From DUAL01 sp964478325 (GTDB lineage: Bacteria; Bacteroidota; Bacteroidia; Flavobacteriales; BACL11): 12,597 nucleotides of DNA. The stretch covers positions 1 through 12,597 of the forward strand of contig CAYZIA010000045.1 in the NCBI GenBank assembly GCA_964478325.1, read 5' to 3'. Each line of letters opens with the position of its first letter. The stretch's first letter is position 1. Below the pieces are notes generated by a model that did not search any database, was not told the DNA's origin, and was given only the letters and a program-made list of their open reading frames with translations. Of the stretch, positions 1 to 7,725 are shown one piece after another. A program made the position numbers and the translations under genes.

Positions 1-116
1 AAATTAAATTTTTTTTATCTAAGTGAAATTTTTTCATATCATTAATTAAATATAAAATTTTATTTAGATTTCTGTAATATTTATTAATAAGTGAAGTATT
101 TTTTAATGATAGATGA
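1..116 (-). other. Very AT-rich stretch past the truncated wzz stop; possible start of another gene
   Basis: Only about 14 of the first 120 bases are G or C, far below the rest of the window. On the minus strand one frame has no stop from about position 154 to the window edge, roughly 51 codons of which about 39 lie past the wzz stop. Its translation is rich in Asn, Lys, Leu, Ile and Tyr, as seen in AT-rich polysaccharide-cluster genes. The only ATG in this frame is at 35-37. I cannot recognise a family. It could be the start of a downstream gene, a shifted continuation of wzz, or non-coding spacer. I see no clear promoter or hairpin here. Confidence 0.35.
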
Positions 117-527
117 TTATAAAATTTTTGAATGAATAGAGATATAATGCTCAATTAGCAAATCATTTTTCCCTTCTAAATTTCCTTTTCTTAACAAAGC
201 AGACTCTACTACGCCTCTTGATTTTAACAGCTGCATGATGTTTTGTCGGGAAAAAGTTGTGCTTGAAGTTCCACCTAAATCAAAACCAAACTGAGAAGTA
301 ATTCCTGTAATTGCACCTAAAGGATTACCTCCTTTTGCATCTTCCACCACAAAAGTAAGATTCGCCTTGTATTTAGTAGTTGAAAGAAAAGCAATTGTAA
401 CTCCGAGCACAAAGAACAAAAAAGAAAAAAGAACAATTTTTCCTTTCTTTTTCCAAATTTCTTCCTTATACTCTGAAAATTTGATCAGAATATCCTTAAG
501 TTGTATTTCATCATTGTACCGCTCCAT
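117..527 (-). CDS. Wzz-type polysaccharide chain-length determinant, N-terminal part only (truncated)
   Basis: This reads as the N-terminal part of a Wzz/polysaccharide co-polymerase. These inner-membrane proteins set O-antigen or capsule chain length. A short cytoplasmic head (residues 1-28, charged) leads into one transmembrane helix at about 30-48. A periplasmic stretch follows, containing the Gly/Phe-rich segment GAITGITSQFGFDLGG (71-86) and the RQNIMQLLKSRGV motif (94-106) typical of Bacteroidota homologues. The product stops at 136 residues. Family members are usually 300 or more residues long and end with a second transmembrane helix, so most of the periplasmic domain and the C-terminal anchor are missing. 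The last few codons (SIHSKIL) lie next to the 12% GC segment. The ATG overlaps the stop of the upstream exporter gene by one base (TAATG), implying translational coupling, and the pairing of exporter with co-polymerase supports the identification. It is probably a broken gene; a frameshift or programmed truncation cannot be excluded. Confidence 0.75.
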   Translation of the reverse strand: MERYNDEIQLKDILIKFSEYKEEIWKKKGKIVLFSFLFFVLGVTIAFLSTTKYKANLTFVVEDAKGGNPLGAITGITSQFGFDLGGTSSTTFSRQNIMQLLKSRGVVESALLRKGNLEGKNDLLIEHYISIHSKIL

Positions 528-3040
528 TATTCTGCATTTACTCTGTCAATAAGAAGCCAAAGTGTCATTATCGCGGTAACTTTTAACATTGCATTCTCAA
601 TTTGTTTATTCCAATCTACAGGATTTTCATTATCTTTCTTGTGCTTTTCTATTTTATTTGATACAATAATAGTAGACCCCTTCTTAATTCTTGGAGATAT
701 GGAAAATAATCCAAAATTCATAGATTTCTTTGCTATTCCATTTGGATAAACCACAACCGTATTGCTTTTCTTATTAGCTTTTGTAAATCCTCCTGCAAAA
801 TTATTGATATAATAATTTGCTCTTCTTCTTCCAAAATGAGGAGCGCTAATTGAATTACCTTCAAGATTCATCAAAGCACCTGAAATATGCACCACATCCA
901 TAGTTTTAGGAACGATTATACTATCACCTTCTGCCAACACTAAATTATGTTTGGAAGATTTGGAGTCTAATGCTTTCTTCAGATTTAAATAAACCATATC
1001 ATAAGCATATTGCTTATTCTCATCACCAAAAATACTTGTTTCCTTAGTTTCTTTTTTATCAAACTCATTAGCATAAATAATAGCAAGTTCAGGGTTAGAT
1101 AAAATTTCTTCTTTTAGTTTCTCCGAAATACTTGACTCCTCTATTTCTTCTTCAAAAACCTCAAACTTTCTGAACATTGTTACACCATCCATGTAGGCAT
1201 AATTAGTTAAACCACCTGCTCTCTTAATTACAGATGAGATCTTTTCATCTTTAGAGAGTAAAGTATATGTTCCTGGATATTTTACCTCTCCACTTAATAC
1301 AATATTTTTAGCCGCTTCAAACTCAGGATTTTCTCTAACAAATACTTGATCAAATGGTTGTAAAGCAAATCCTTTTGCTTGAGAGCTTAACACTAAATCT
1401 TCACCAATCTTAATTGTTTTCACAACTGTTCTTCTTGGTTCTAATTTATTAGAAGATATATCATAATCCATAATTCTACTCACTTCTACTCTACTCCCTT
1501 CTGCTTGTTGTGTAAGCCCTCCTGCTTGCAAAAGTATATCTTGCAAAGTCATGCCTACACCAAAATCAAAATCTCCTGTTGAACGTACAGCGCCTAAAAC
1601 AGAAACTGAGAACTCATCATCAAAATCATCAATTGAGAGTACACGAACAATATCATATTCATGCAATATAATATTATCTGTATGGTTTTTGTCTTCTAAA
1701 ATAGATCCTAAATCAACTGCAATGTGAGTTTTAGTTCTATCCTTATTCAATCGGATAATATAAACTTTTTCTAAAAAAGTTTTTTCATCAATACACTTTG
1801 CTCGATTTAATAAATCTAACAAACGTTCTCCTTCCTCAAATTCATAATCTCCTGCAACACCAATGCTTCCCTTTACACTTACTACATTTGATAATTTATT
1901 ATAAATAGTATTCACTACTATCTCATCTCCATTCTTAACTTCAGTAGAACTCGCATGTTCTTTATAAACATCCTGTACTCTTATTGAGTTATATTTAATT
2001 CTCTTTAAAGTAACCACATCAGAGAATGCATTAGTAGTGTAACCACCTGCATATTTAATAATACTAGCAACAGATTCTCCAGTTTTTGCTTCATAAGTAT
2101 ATGGGCGATTTACTGCACCAGTAACCTCAACAATATTCTTCGCAGGAGGAACAAAAAGATAATCTCCATCCTGCATATAAATATCTTGTGATCGAATTGG
2201 GTTAAATAAGAAAAGATATACGTCCAAAGAGTCAATAGTTTCTCCATCTCTTTTGATGTAGATGTTTCTTACAGTACCTAATTGATTAGGGCCATTTGCA
2301 GCAATAAGTGCATTAAAAGCAGTATTAATTGCAGGAATTGTATACGAACCAGGATTATACACTTCTCCAACAATATTTATAGTAATTACTCTTGAATAAG
2401 AAAGTGTAACATCAATCTCAGAATTTTTCATATCTAAGAAAGATGAGAATTTACTTTTAAGTAAAGAACGCATCTTCTTAAAAGTTAATCCTTTTACATA
2501 AATTCTGCCATATGAACTAGGAGTAATATATCCTCTGTCATCTACTAAAAGCGTTTCTGCAAACTCAGAATAACCCCAAACAGAAATTGAAATCTCATCT
2601 CCACTTCCAACTTTATAATTCTCTGGTGCTTTTGCATCCAATGCCTTTTGATAAAAAGACAACTCATTATTTCTAAATACATCTTGCCCATAAATTCTTG
2701 CTTTTGGATACGTTATTGTATCTGTAACTAAGCTATCTCCAAAACTTTCATAAAACTTTGAAAGTGCAAGATTATTTCCAATAGTATCTTCTAGTGCTTT
2801 ACTATACTTCCCTCTAGAATATTTAAAATCCATTGCTTCGGCAATCTCACTATTCTTTAATCCCATTTGTTTTAACACTTGCTCAGATGGAATATCAGAT
2901 GGACGTAAATTCTCAGGATTTGCATTTGATGGTAAAAACTTCAAATATGCTGGATTGATTTTCGATTTTTCAACATTAATTTGCGCACTTAAACCAAGGG
3001 CAAATAAAATTGAAAATGATAGTAATATTATTTTTTTCAT
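527..3040 (-). CDS. SLBB-domain polysaccharide export protein (Wza-like outer-membrane exporter)
   Basis: An 837-residue secreted protein likely to form the outer-membrane/periplasmic channel for capsule or O-antigen-like polysaccharide. Residues 1-20 are a signal peptide (MKKIILLSFSILFALGLSAQ) with no lipobox Cys, unlike the lipoprotein Wza of E. coli. A Poly_export (Wza N-terminal) domain covers about 140-217 and starts with the typical YKVGSGDEISISVWG. I count six SLBB-like repeats, opening near residues 221 (INIVGEVYNPGSY), 303, 386, 478, 579 (NIVLSGEVKYPGTY) and 716. An acidic, helix-prone insertion (about 628-680) sits between the fifth and sixth. A hydrophobic segment at about 815-833 near the C-terminus may be the membrane-spanning helix. 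The length suits the long SLBB exporters of Bacteroidota and is about twice that of Wza. The start ATG is 5 bases after the acyl-CoA dehydrogenase stop, and the stop overlaps the wzz ATG. Which polysaccharide it exports cannot be told from the window. Confidence 0.9.
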   Translation of the reverse strand: MKKIILLSFSILFALGLSAQINVEKSKINPAYLKFLPSNANPENLRPSDIPSEQVLKQMGLKNSEIAEAMDFKYSRGKYSKALEDTIGNNLALSKFYESFGDSLVTDTITYPKARIYGQDVFRNNELSFYQKALDAKAPENYKVGSGDEISISVWGYSEFAETLLVDDRGYITPSSYGRIYVKGLTFKKMRSLLKSKFSSFLDMKNSEIDVTLSYSRVITINIVGEVYNPGSYTIPAINTAFNALIAANGPNQLGTVRNIYIKRDGETIDSLDVYLFLFNPIRSQDIYMQDGDYLFVPPAKNIVEVTGAVNRPYTYEAKTGESVASIIKYAGGYTTNAFSDVVTLKRIKYNSIRVQDVYKEHASSTEVKNGDEIVVNTIYNKLSNVVSVKGSIGVAGDYEFEEGERLLDLLNRAKCIDEKTFLEKVYIIRLNKDRTKTHIAVDLGSILEDKNHTDNIILHEYDIVRVLSIDDFDDEFSVSVLGAVRSTGDFDFGVGMTLQDILLQAGGLTQQAEGSRVEVSRIMDYDISSNKLEPRRTVVKTIKIGEDLVLSSQAKGFALQPFDQVFVRENPEFEAAKNIVLSGEVKYPGTYTLLSKDEKISSVIKRAGGLTNYAYMDGVTMFRKFEVFEEEIEESSISEKLKEEILSNPELAIIYANEFDKKETKETSIFGDENKQYAYDMVYLNLKKALDSKSSKHNLVLAEGDSIIVPKTMDVVHISGALMNLEGNSISAPHFGRRRANYYINNFAGGFTKANKKSNTVVVYPNGIAKKSMNFGLFSISPRIKKGSTIIVSNKIEKHKKDNENPVDWNKQIENAMLKVTAIMTLWLLIDRVNAE

Positions 3041-3045
3041 AATTT

Positions 3046-4185
3046 TTATTTTAAAATAGAACGCGAGATTACAATTCTTTGAATCTCTGATGTCCCTTCA
3101 TAAATTTGTGTAATTTTTGCATCACGCATAAGGCGCTCTACATGATATTCTTTTACAAAGCCATAACCACCATGTATTTGCACGGCTTCAACTGTAGTTT
3201 TCATAGCTGTTTCTGAAACAAATACTTTAGCCATTGCACCCGCTTGATCATAATTCTTTCTATTATCTTTTAGCCATGCTGCCTTTAAACAAAGTAATCT
3301 TGCCGCATCAATCTCAGTAGCCATGTCTGCTAATTTAAAAGCAATTGCTTGATGCTTTGAAATTTCTTTTCCGAAAGCTTTTCTTTCTTTGGAATATTGC
3401 AAAGCTAACTCATAAGCTCCAGATGCTATTCCTAATGCTTGTGAAGCGATACCTATTCTACCACCGGATAATGTTTTCATAGCAAAAGTAAATCCAAATC
3501 CATCTTCTCCAATTCTATTCTTCTTAGGAACTTTTACATCAGTAAACATTAAAGAATGAGTATCAGAACCTCTAATTCCTAATTTATTCTCTTTAGGTCC
3601 AACAACAAATCCTTGCATGTCTTTTTCAACAATAAAAACATTGATTCCTTTATGCCTTTTTTTTATATCTGTTTGTGCAATTACTAAATAAACAGATGCT
3701 GTATTTCCATTTGTAATCCAGTTTTTTGTTCCATTTAGAAGGTAATGATCACCTTTGTCAATTGCAGTAGTTTGTTGAGAAGTTGCATCAGATCCTGCTT
3801 CAGGTTCTGATAAACAAAAAGCCCCAATAATCTCTCCAGTAGCAAGTGGCCTTAAATATTTCTCTTTTTGCTCTTCAGTACCAAAAGCCTCTAATCCCCA
3901 ACAAACTAATGAGTTATTTACTGACATAACAACTGAACATGAAGCATCCACTTTTGAGATTTCTTCCATAGCAAAGACATAAGAAATTGCATCCATTCCT
4001 GCTCCCCCATATTTTGGGTCAACCATCATTCCTAAAAACCCGAGTTCGCCCAACTTTTTTATTTGCTCAGAAGGGAACAACTGCTTCTCATCTCTTTCAA
4101 TCACCCCCGGTAATAGCTCATTTTGGGCAAAATCTCTTGCCGCATCTCTTATCATCTTATGTTCTTCTGTCATTTCAAAATTCAT
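3046..4185 (-). CDS. Acyl-CoA dehydrogenase
   Basis: A flavoprotein dehydrogenase of about 379 residues that oxidises acyl-CoA thioesters to 2-enoyl-CoA and passes electrons to electron-transfer flavoprotein, as in fatty-acid or branched-chain amino-acid breakdown. I place the start at the ATG at 4185 (MNFEMTEEHKM), because this gives the usual family N-terminus and a purine-rich AGAAAG just upstream; a start 13 codons further up (4224) is possible but adds an untypical leader. Family signatures, numbered from the chosen start, are CLSEPEAGSD (124-133), WITNG (156-160) around the FAD/substrate site, GGRIGIASQALGIASGAYE (241-259), RKAFGK, HGGYGF (338-343) and YEGTSEIQR (from 362), where Glu363 is the expected catalytic base. 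All key residues are present and the length is standard. The exact chain-length preference cannot be read from sequence; the overall look is of the short-chain class. It shares a strand with the exporter genes but has no obvious functional link to them. Confidence 0.93.
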   Translation of the reverse strand: MNFEMTEEHKMIRDAARDFAQNELLPGVIERDEKQLFPSEQIKKLGELGFLGMMVDPKYGGAGMDAISYVFAMEEISKVDASCSVVMSVNNSLVCWGLEAFGTEEQKEKYLRPLATGEIIGAFCLSEPEAGSDATSQQTTAIDKGDHYLLNGTKNWITNGNTASVYLVIAQTDIKKRHKGINVFIVEKDMQGFVVGPKENKLGIRGSDTHSLMFTDVKVPKKNRIGEDGFGFTFAMKTLSGGRIGIASQALGIASGAYELALQYSKERKAFGKEISKHQAIAFKLADMATEIDAARLLCLKAAWLKDNRKNYDQAGAMAKVFVSETAMKTTVEAVQIHGGYGFVKEYHVERLMRDAKITQIYEGTSEIQRIVISRSILK

Positions 4186-4213
4186 CTTTCTATCACTTTT
4201 TGAAAAATTCGCA

Positions 4214-4221
4214 CAAAAATA
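4214..4221 (-). promoter_or_regulatory. Putative Bacteroidota -7 element for the acyl-CoA dehydrogenase gene
   Basis: On the minus strand this reads TATTTTTG, which fits the Bacteroidota -7 consensus TAnnTTTG. A TTG (start of TTGACC) lies 24 bases upstream, slightly wider than the usual 17-23. Transcription would start near 4207, giving a leader of about 20 bases before the ATG at 4185. Confidence 0.4.
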
Positions 4222-4233
4222 CACATTTTACCC

Positions 4234-4241
4234 TATTTTTG
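4234..4241 (+). promoter_or_regulatory. Putative Bacteroidota -7 element for anmK
   Basis: The plus strand reads TATTTTTG, matching TAnnTTTG, only 7 bases before the anmK ATG. No well-spaced upstream TTG is seen (nearest TTTG at 4199-4202, too far away). If it is used, the transcript would have almost no 5' leader. The same bases include GAGG (4241-4244), which could instead act as a ribosome-binding site. Confidence 0.28.
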
Positions 4242-4248
4242 AGGTCAA

Positions 4249-5304
4249 ATGAAAACAAAGAATGACTATCAAATTCTAGGAATCATGTCTGGTACATCCT
4301 TAGATGGTGTTGATTTAGCCCTTTGTAAATTCTCTAAGAATAAGAAATGGGAATACGAAATTCTGAAAACTAAAACCATTCTTTACTCTAAAGATTGGAA
4401 ATCAAAATTAAATTATCTACACCAAAAAAGCAATGAAGAAATTGCAGAAGCTAATTCTGAGTACGGAAAATATTTAGCAATCCTTATCCTTAAATTTAAG
4501 AAAGAGTACAATCTTTCATTTGATTATATTGCCTCACATGGGCATACCATCTTTCATCAGCCAGAAAACAACCTTACATTACAAATTGGTTGTGGAAAAA
4601 CAATCTCTGAAACCACTGAGATTACAACAATTAATGATTTCAGAAATTTGGATATATCGCTTGGTGGTCAAGGGGCTCCTCTTGTTCCTATTGGAGACTT
4701 ACATCTTTTTACTGAATATAAATACTGTCTTAATCTGGGAGGTTTCTCAAATATTTCCATAAAAGAGAAAGGAGAAATAATTGCTTTTGACATTTGTCCT
4801 GTCAATATTGTACTGAACCAATTAAGTCAAGACTTATGTTTTGAATTTGATAAAAATGGTGATTTTGCAAAAGATGGAAATGTTATTCCTGAACTTCTAA
4901 ATAAATTAAATAAATTAGACTATTATAAACAAAAACCGCCAAAATCATTGGCAAGAGAATGGATGGAAAAAAGCATAAATCCTTTACTAAAATCAAAACA
5001 AAGAACGGAAGACATTTTACATACTCTTTGCGAGCACATTGCAATTCAAATTAGTCATCACTTAATTGATGGAAAAGCATTATTTACAGGAGGAGGTGTT
5101 TTCAATACATATTTGATGGAAAGAATTAAACACTTTTCAAAGTCAGAAATAATTATTCCTTCAAAAGAAATTATTGAGTTTAAAGAATCGCTAATATTCG
5201 CTTTTCTTGGTGTATTAAGATTACGAAATGAAATAAATTGCTTAAAGTCAGTTACTGGAGCAAGAAAAGATAATTGCGGAGGGATAATTCATACTTATTC
5301 ATAA
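4249..5304 (+). CDS. anmK: Anhydro-N-acetylmuramic acid kinase
   Basis: This cytoplasmic enzyme uses ATP and water to open the 1,6-anhydro ring of anhydro-MurNAc and phosphorylate it to MurNAc-6-phosphate, a step in recycling peptidoglycan turnover products. The 351-residue protein has the N-terminal ATP-binding motif MSGTSLDGVD (13-22), ASHGHTIFHQP (95-105), the substrate/catalytic motif FRNLDISLGGQGAPLVPIGD (131-150), LNLGGFSNIS (161-170), FDICPVN (180-186) and the C-terminal nucleotide-site glycines LFTGGGVFN (278-286). The C-terminal VTGARKDNCGG segment is also typical. The length is slightly below that of the E. coli protein (about 370) but usual for Bacteroidota. The chosen ATG leaves a short lead before the first conserved strand. 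The gene stands alone, divergent from the acyl-CoA dehydrogenase and 79 bases from the next gene, with no clear terminator in between. Confidence 0.94.
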   Translation: MKTKNDYQILGIMSGTSLDGVDLALCKFSKNKKWEYEILKTKTILYSKDWKSKLNYLHQKSNEEIAEANSEYGKYLAILILKFKKEYNLSFDYIASHGHTIFHQPENNLTLQIGCGKTISETTEITTINDFRNLDISLGGQGAPLVPIGDLHLFTEYKYCLNLGGFSNISIKEKGEIIAFDICPVNIVLNQLSQDLCFEFDKNGDFAKDGNVIPELLNKLNKLDYYKQKPPKSLAREWMEKSINPLLKSKQRTEDILHTLCEHIAIQISHHLIDGKALFTGGGVFNTYLMERIKHFSKSEIIIPSKEIIEFKESLIFAFLGVLRLRNEINCLKSVTGARKDNCGGIIHTYS

Positions 5305-5351
5305 CAGAATCATTCTTTTTTCTATCATCTTTTATCTCACATCTAATTTCA

Positions 5352-5359
5352 TACATTTG
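5352..5359 (+). promoter_or_regulatory. Putative Bacteroidota -7 element ahead of the dehydrogenase-to-folC gene run
   Basis: TACATTTG is an exact fit to TAnnTTTG in the 79-base gap after anmK. It would give a start near 5366 and a leader of roughly 18 bases containing AGAGAAAAAAG just before the ATG at 5384. No clear TTG sits at the expected upstream distance, so the call rests on one half of the promoter. Confidence 0.4.
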
Positions 5360-5383
5360 CAAAAATCTTATTAGAGAAAAAAG

Positions 5384-6610
5384 ATGGAAGAGTTATTAAA
5401 GAAATTTGAAGATAGAACACCTGAGATTATATTCAAATGGAAAGATGATTTGACACCTGCAAAAGGTTGGATTGTAATCAATTCGTTAAGAGGTGGAGCA
5501 TCTGCTGGAGGAACTAGAATGCATACCAATGTAACTTTAGAAGAAGTTGTAGCACTTGCTAAAACTATGGAAATAAAATTTACAGTTTCTGGCCCTCCAA
5601 TTGGAGGTGCAAAATCAGGAATAAATTTTGATCCAAAGGACCCCAGAAAGAAAGAAGTATTAAAAAGATGGTTTGCTGCTGCAAAACCACTATTAAAATC
5701 CTATTACGGAACAGGAGGAGATATGAATCTGGATGAAGTAGAAGAAGTAATCCCTATGTGTAAAAAAGAAGGTATTATGTTCCCTTTGGAGGGTGTGATA
5801 AATGGACATCACAGAAAGGATAAAAAAGGAAAAATAAAAATTATTAACCAACTTTCTAAAGGAGTCCCCCTTATTGTAAAAAATGAGAAACTAACTCCTA
5901 ATCCATCAAAAGATTATTCGGTTGGTGATTTAATAACTGGCTTTGGTGTATCAGAATCTGTCTTGCATTTTTACAATATCTTTGGTGGAGAAGTAAAAGG
6001 GAAAAGAGTAATTGTACAAGGATGGGGAAATGTAGCTGGTGCAGCTGCTTATTATATGGCACAAGCTGGTGCTATTATAGTTGGAATTATTGATAAAGTT
6101 GGAGGAATCATAAATACTGATGGATATTCTTTTGAGGAAATAAAATCTTTATTAGAAAATCGTTCATCAAACTTTCTACAAGCTGATAATATGCTTTCAT
6201 TTGATCAGGTAAATCAAAAAATATGGACTATTGGAGCAGAAATCTTTATCCCAGCAGCAGCATCTCGTTTGCTTACTCAAAATCAATTAAACCAAATGAT
6301 TGATAATGGATTAGAAGTAATCTCAGCTGGAGCAAATGTCCCTTTTGCAGACAAAGAAATATTCTATGGTCCTATTTCAAAAAGTGCAGACGAAAATATA
6401 AGTGTATTGCCTGATTTTATTGCAAATTGCGGTATGGCTCGTGCCTTTTCTTACTTTATGCAAGATGATTGTCAAATGAAAGATATTACTATCTTTACAG
6501 CAGTTTCAAAAACTATAAAGAAGGCAATAGAAAAAGTGCATCAAGAAAATAATATGAAAACTAATATTTTAAAAACAGCATTAGAAATTGCATTAAAACA
6601 ACTACTATAA
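5384..6610 (+). CDS. Glu/Leu/Phe/Val family amino-acid dehydrogenase
   Basis: An NAD(P)-dependent amino-acid dehydrogenase of 408 residues that interconverts an L-amino acid with its 2-oxo acid and ammonia. The N-terminal dimerisation/substrate domain holds GGASAGGTRMH (37-47), MEIKFTVSGPPIGGAKSG (62-79) with the expected catalytic Lys at 77, and GTGGDMNLDEVE (109-120) with the conserved Asp at 113. The Rossmann domain begins at the conserved Gly motif QGWGNVAGAAAYYMAQAG (212-229) and ends in SAGANVPF (314-321). A lysine-rich insertion, about 141-178, lies between the two domains. The GGAKSG form and the overall pattern are closer to leucine/phenylalanine dehydrogenase-like members than to classic glutamate dehydrogenase, but the substrate cannot be fixed from sequence. 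It heads a run of seven same-strand genes, with the MscS gene only 3 bases downstream. Confidence 0.88.
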   Translation: MEELLKKFEDRTPEIIFKWKDDLTPAKGWIVINSLRGGASAGGTRMHTNVTLEEVVALAKTMEIKFTVSGPPIGGAKSGINFDPKDPRKKEVLKRWFAAAKPLLKSYYGTGGDMNLDEVEEVIPMCKKEGIMFPLEGVINGHHRKDKKGKIKIINQLSKGVPLIVKNEKLTPNPSKDYSVGDLITGFGVSESVLHFYNIFGGEVKGKRVIVQGWGNVAGAAAYYMAQAGAIIVGIIDKVGGIINTDGYSFEEIKSLLENRSSNFLQADNMLSFDQVNQKIWTIGAEIFIPAAASRLLTQNQLNQMIDNGLEVISAGANVPFADKEIFYGPISKSADENISVLPDFIANCGMARAFSYFMQDDCQMKDITIFTAVSKTIKKAIEKVHQENNMKTNILKTALEIALKQLL

Positions 6611-6613
6611 ATT

Positions 6614-7714
6614 ATGGAAACACAACTTTTACAAACTGAATTTTTAGGCAACTCCATTCAAGATTATTGTTGGTTTTTAGGAGCAATAGTTTTAGGACTA
6701 CTTTTCAAAAAACTTATTTCCAGATATCTTAGCAAACTACTTTACAAACTCATTGGTAAAAGAAATAATGAAATTAGTGTAGAGAAATTTAACGAACTAC
6801 TTTCTAAACCTATTGGGTTTTTTATCATGCTTTCCATTATTTATCTTGGCGCTTCTCATATAGAGTATCCTCAAAATTGGAATCTAGTAGAAGCAAATAA
6901 TTTTGGGATTAAAATGTTTGTAAGTAAAAGTTATTCTTTTCTTTATGTGCTTTCAGTTTTTTGGATTCTGCTAAAAGTAATTGATTTTGCAGGTTTAATT
7001 CTATTTGCAAAAGCAGAAAAAACTGAAAATAAGATGGATGATCAACTCATTCCTTTTATCATTGAAATTGCAAAAATCTTAACTTATATTTTTGCGCTTT
7101 TCATAATAATGGGTAATGTATTTGATGTGAATGTTACCGCCTTAGCAACAGGTCTTGGGATTGGAGGGGTAGCACTTGCTATGGCCTCTAAAGAAAGTTT
7201 AGAAAATCTTCTTGGTTCTTTCACTATTTTCTTTGATAGACCTTTTACTGTTGGAGATAATGTAACGGTTGGAACTGTAACAGGAAGAGTAGAAAAGGTA
7301 GGATTTAGAAGCACTAGAATCCGAACCTTTGATAAAAGTATTGTTACGGTACCAAACAAAAAAATGATTGATGCCGAATTGGATAATTTGGGAATGAGAC
7401 CAGTGAGAAGAGTTAAATTTAATCTCGGTCTTACTTATGATACTACTATCGAGCAAATAAAAGCCATAGTAGCTGACATTCAAGATATGATTAATGAGCA
7501 CGAAAAAACAGACCAAGAAGGTAAGGTTCGTTTTCAAGAATTTGGAGGAAGCTCATTGGATATACTTGTAATCTATTATGTAAATAGTCCAAAATGGGAT
7601 GATTTAATAGATGTTCGAGAAGATATCAATTATAAAATAATGGAGATTGTAAAAAAGCATAATTCTGATTTTGCTTTTCCATCTACAACAGTATATTTGC
7701 AGCAAAATAATTAA
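6614..7714 (+). CDS. MscS-family mechanosensitive ion channel
   Basis: A 366-residue inner-membrane channel of the small-conductance mechanosensitive family, which opens under membrane tension to release solutes on hypo-osmotic shock. Membrane segments are seen at about 17-35, 65-83, 105-131 and 148-167. The pore-lining helix is 171-190 (DVNVTALATGLGIGGVALAM), with the small-residue Ala/Gly pattern of MscS TM3. The beta domain follows with the family motif GSFTIFFDRPFTVGDNV (201-217), GRVEKVGFRSTRIRTFD (224-240) and VPNKKM (246-251). The C-terminal alpha/beta domain (about 262-360) is complete. With extra N-terminal helices it is larger than E. coli MscS (286 residues). It lies 3 bases after the dehydrogenase and 11 bases before nhaD, so it is probably co-transcribed; neighbouring an Na+/H+ antiporter fits a role in ionic and osmotic balance. 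Confidence 0.93.
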   Translation: METQLLQTEFLGNSIQDYCWFLGAIVLGLLFKKLISRYLSKLLYKLIGKRNNEISVEKFNELLSKPIGFFIMLSIIYLGASHIEYPQNWNLVEANNFGIKMFVSKSYSFLYVLSVFWILLKVIDFAGLILFAKAEKTENKMDDQLIPFIIEIAKILTYIFALFIIMGNVFDVNVTALATGLGIGGVALAMASKESLENLLGSFTIFFDRPFTVGDNVTVGTVTGRVEKVGFRSTRIRTFDKSIVTVPNKKMIDAELDNLGMRPVRRVKFNLGLTYDTTIEQIKAIVADIQDMINEHEKTDQEGKVRFQEFGGSSLDILVIYYVNSPKWDDLIDVREDINYKIMEIVKKHNSDFAFPSTTVYLQQNN

Positions 7715-7725
7715 ACTCTAATTTT

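Noticed and set aside
501..749. Plus-strand open frame opposite the wzz/exporter junction
   Set aside because: It lies wholly antisense to two well-supported genes and shows no recognisable domain.
4186..4224. Longer start for the acyl-CoA dehydrogenase, adding 13 residues
   Set aside because: The extra leader has no family counterpart, would overlap the putative promoter, and the ATG at 4185 gives the standard N-terminus.
5305..5383. Terminator for anmK
   Set aside because: The gap is AT-rich with T runs but I find no stable inverted repeat.
7084..7537. Two minus-strand open frames inside the MscS gene
   Set aside because: They are antisense to the conserved pore and beta domain of the channel and have no protein-like features of their own.
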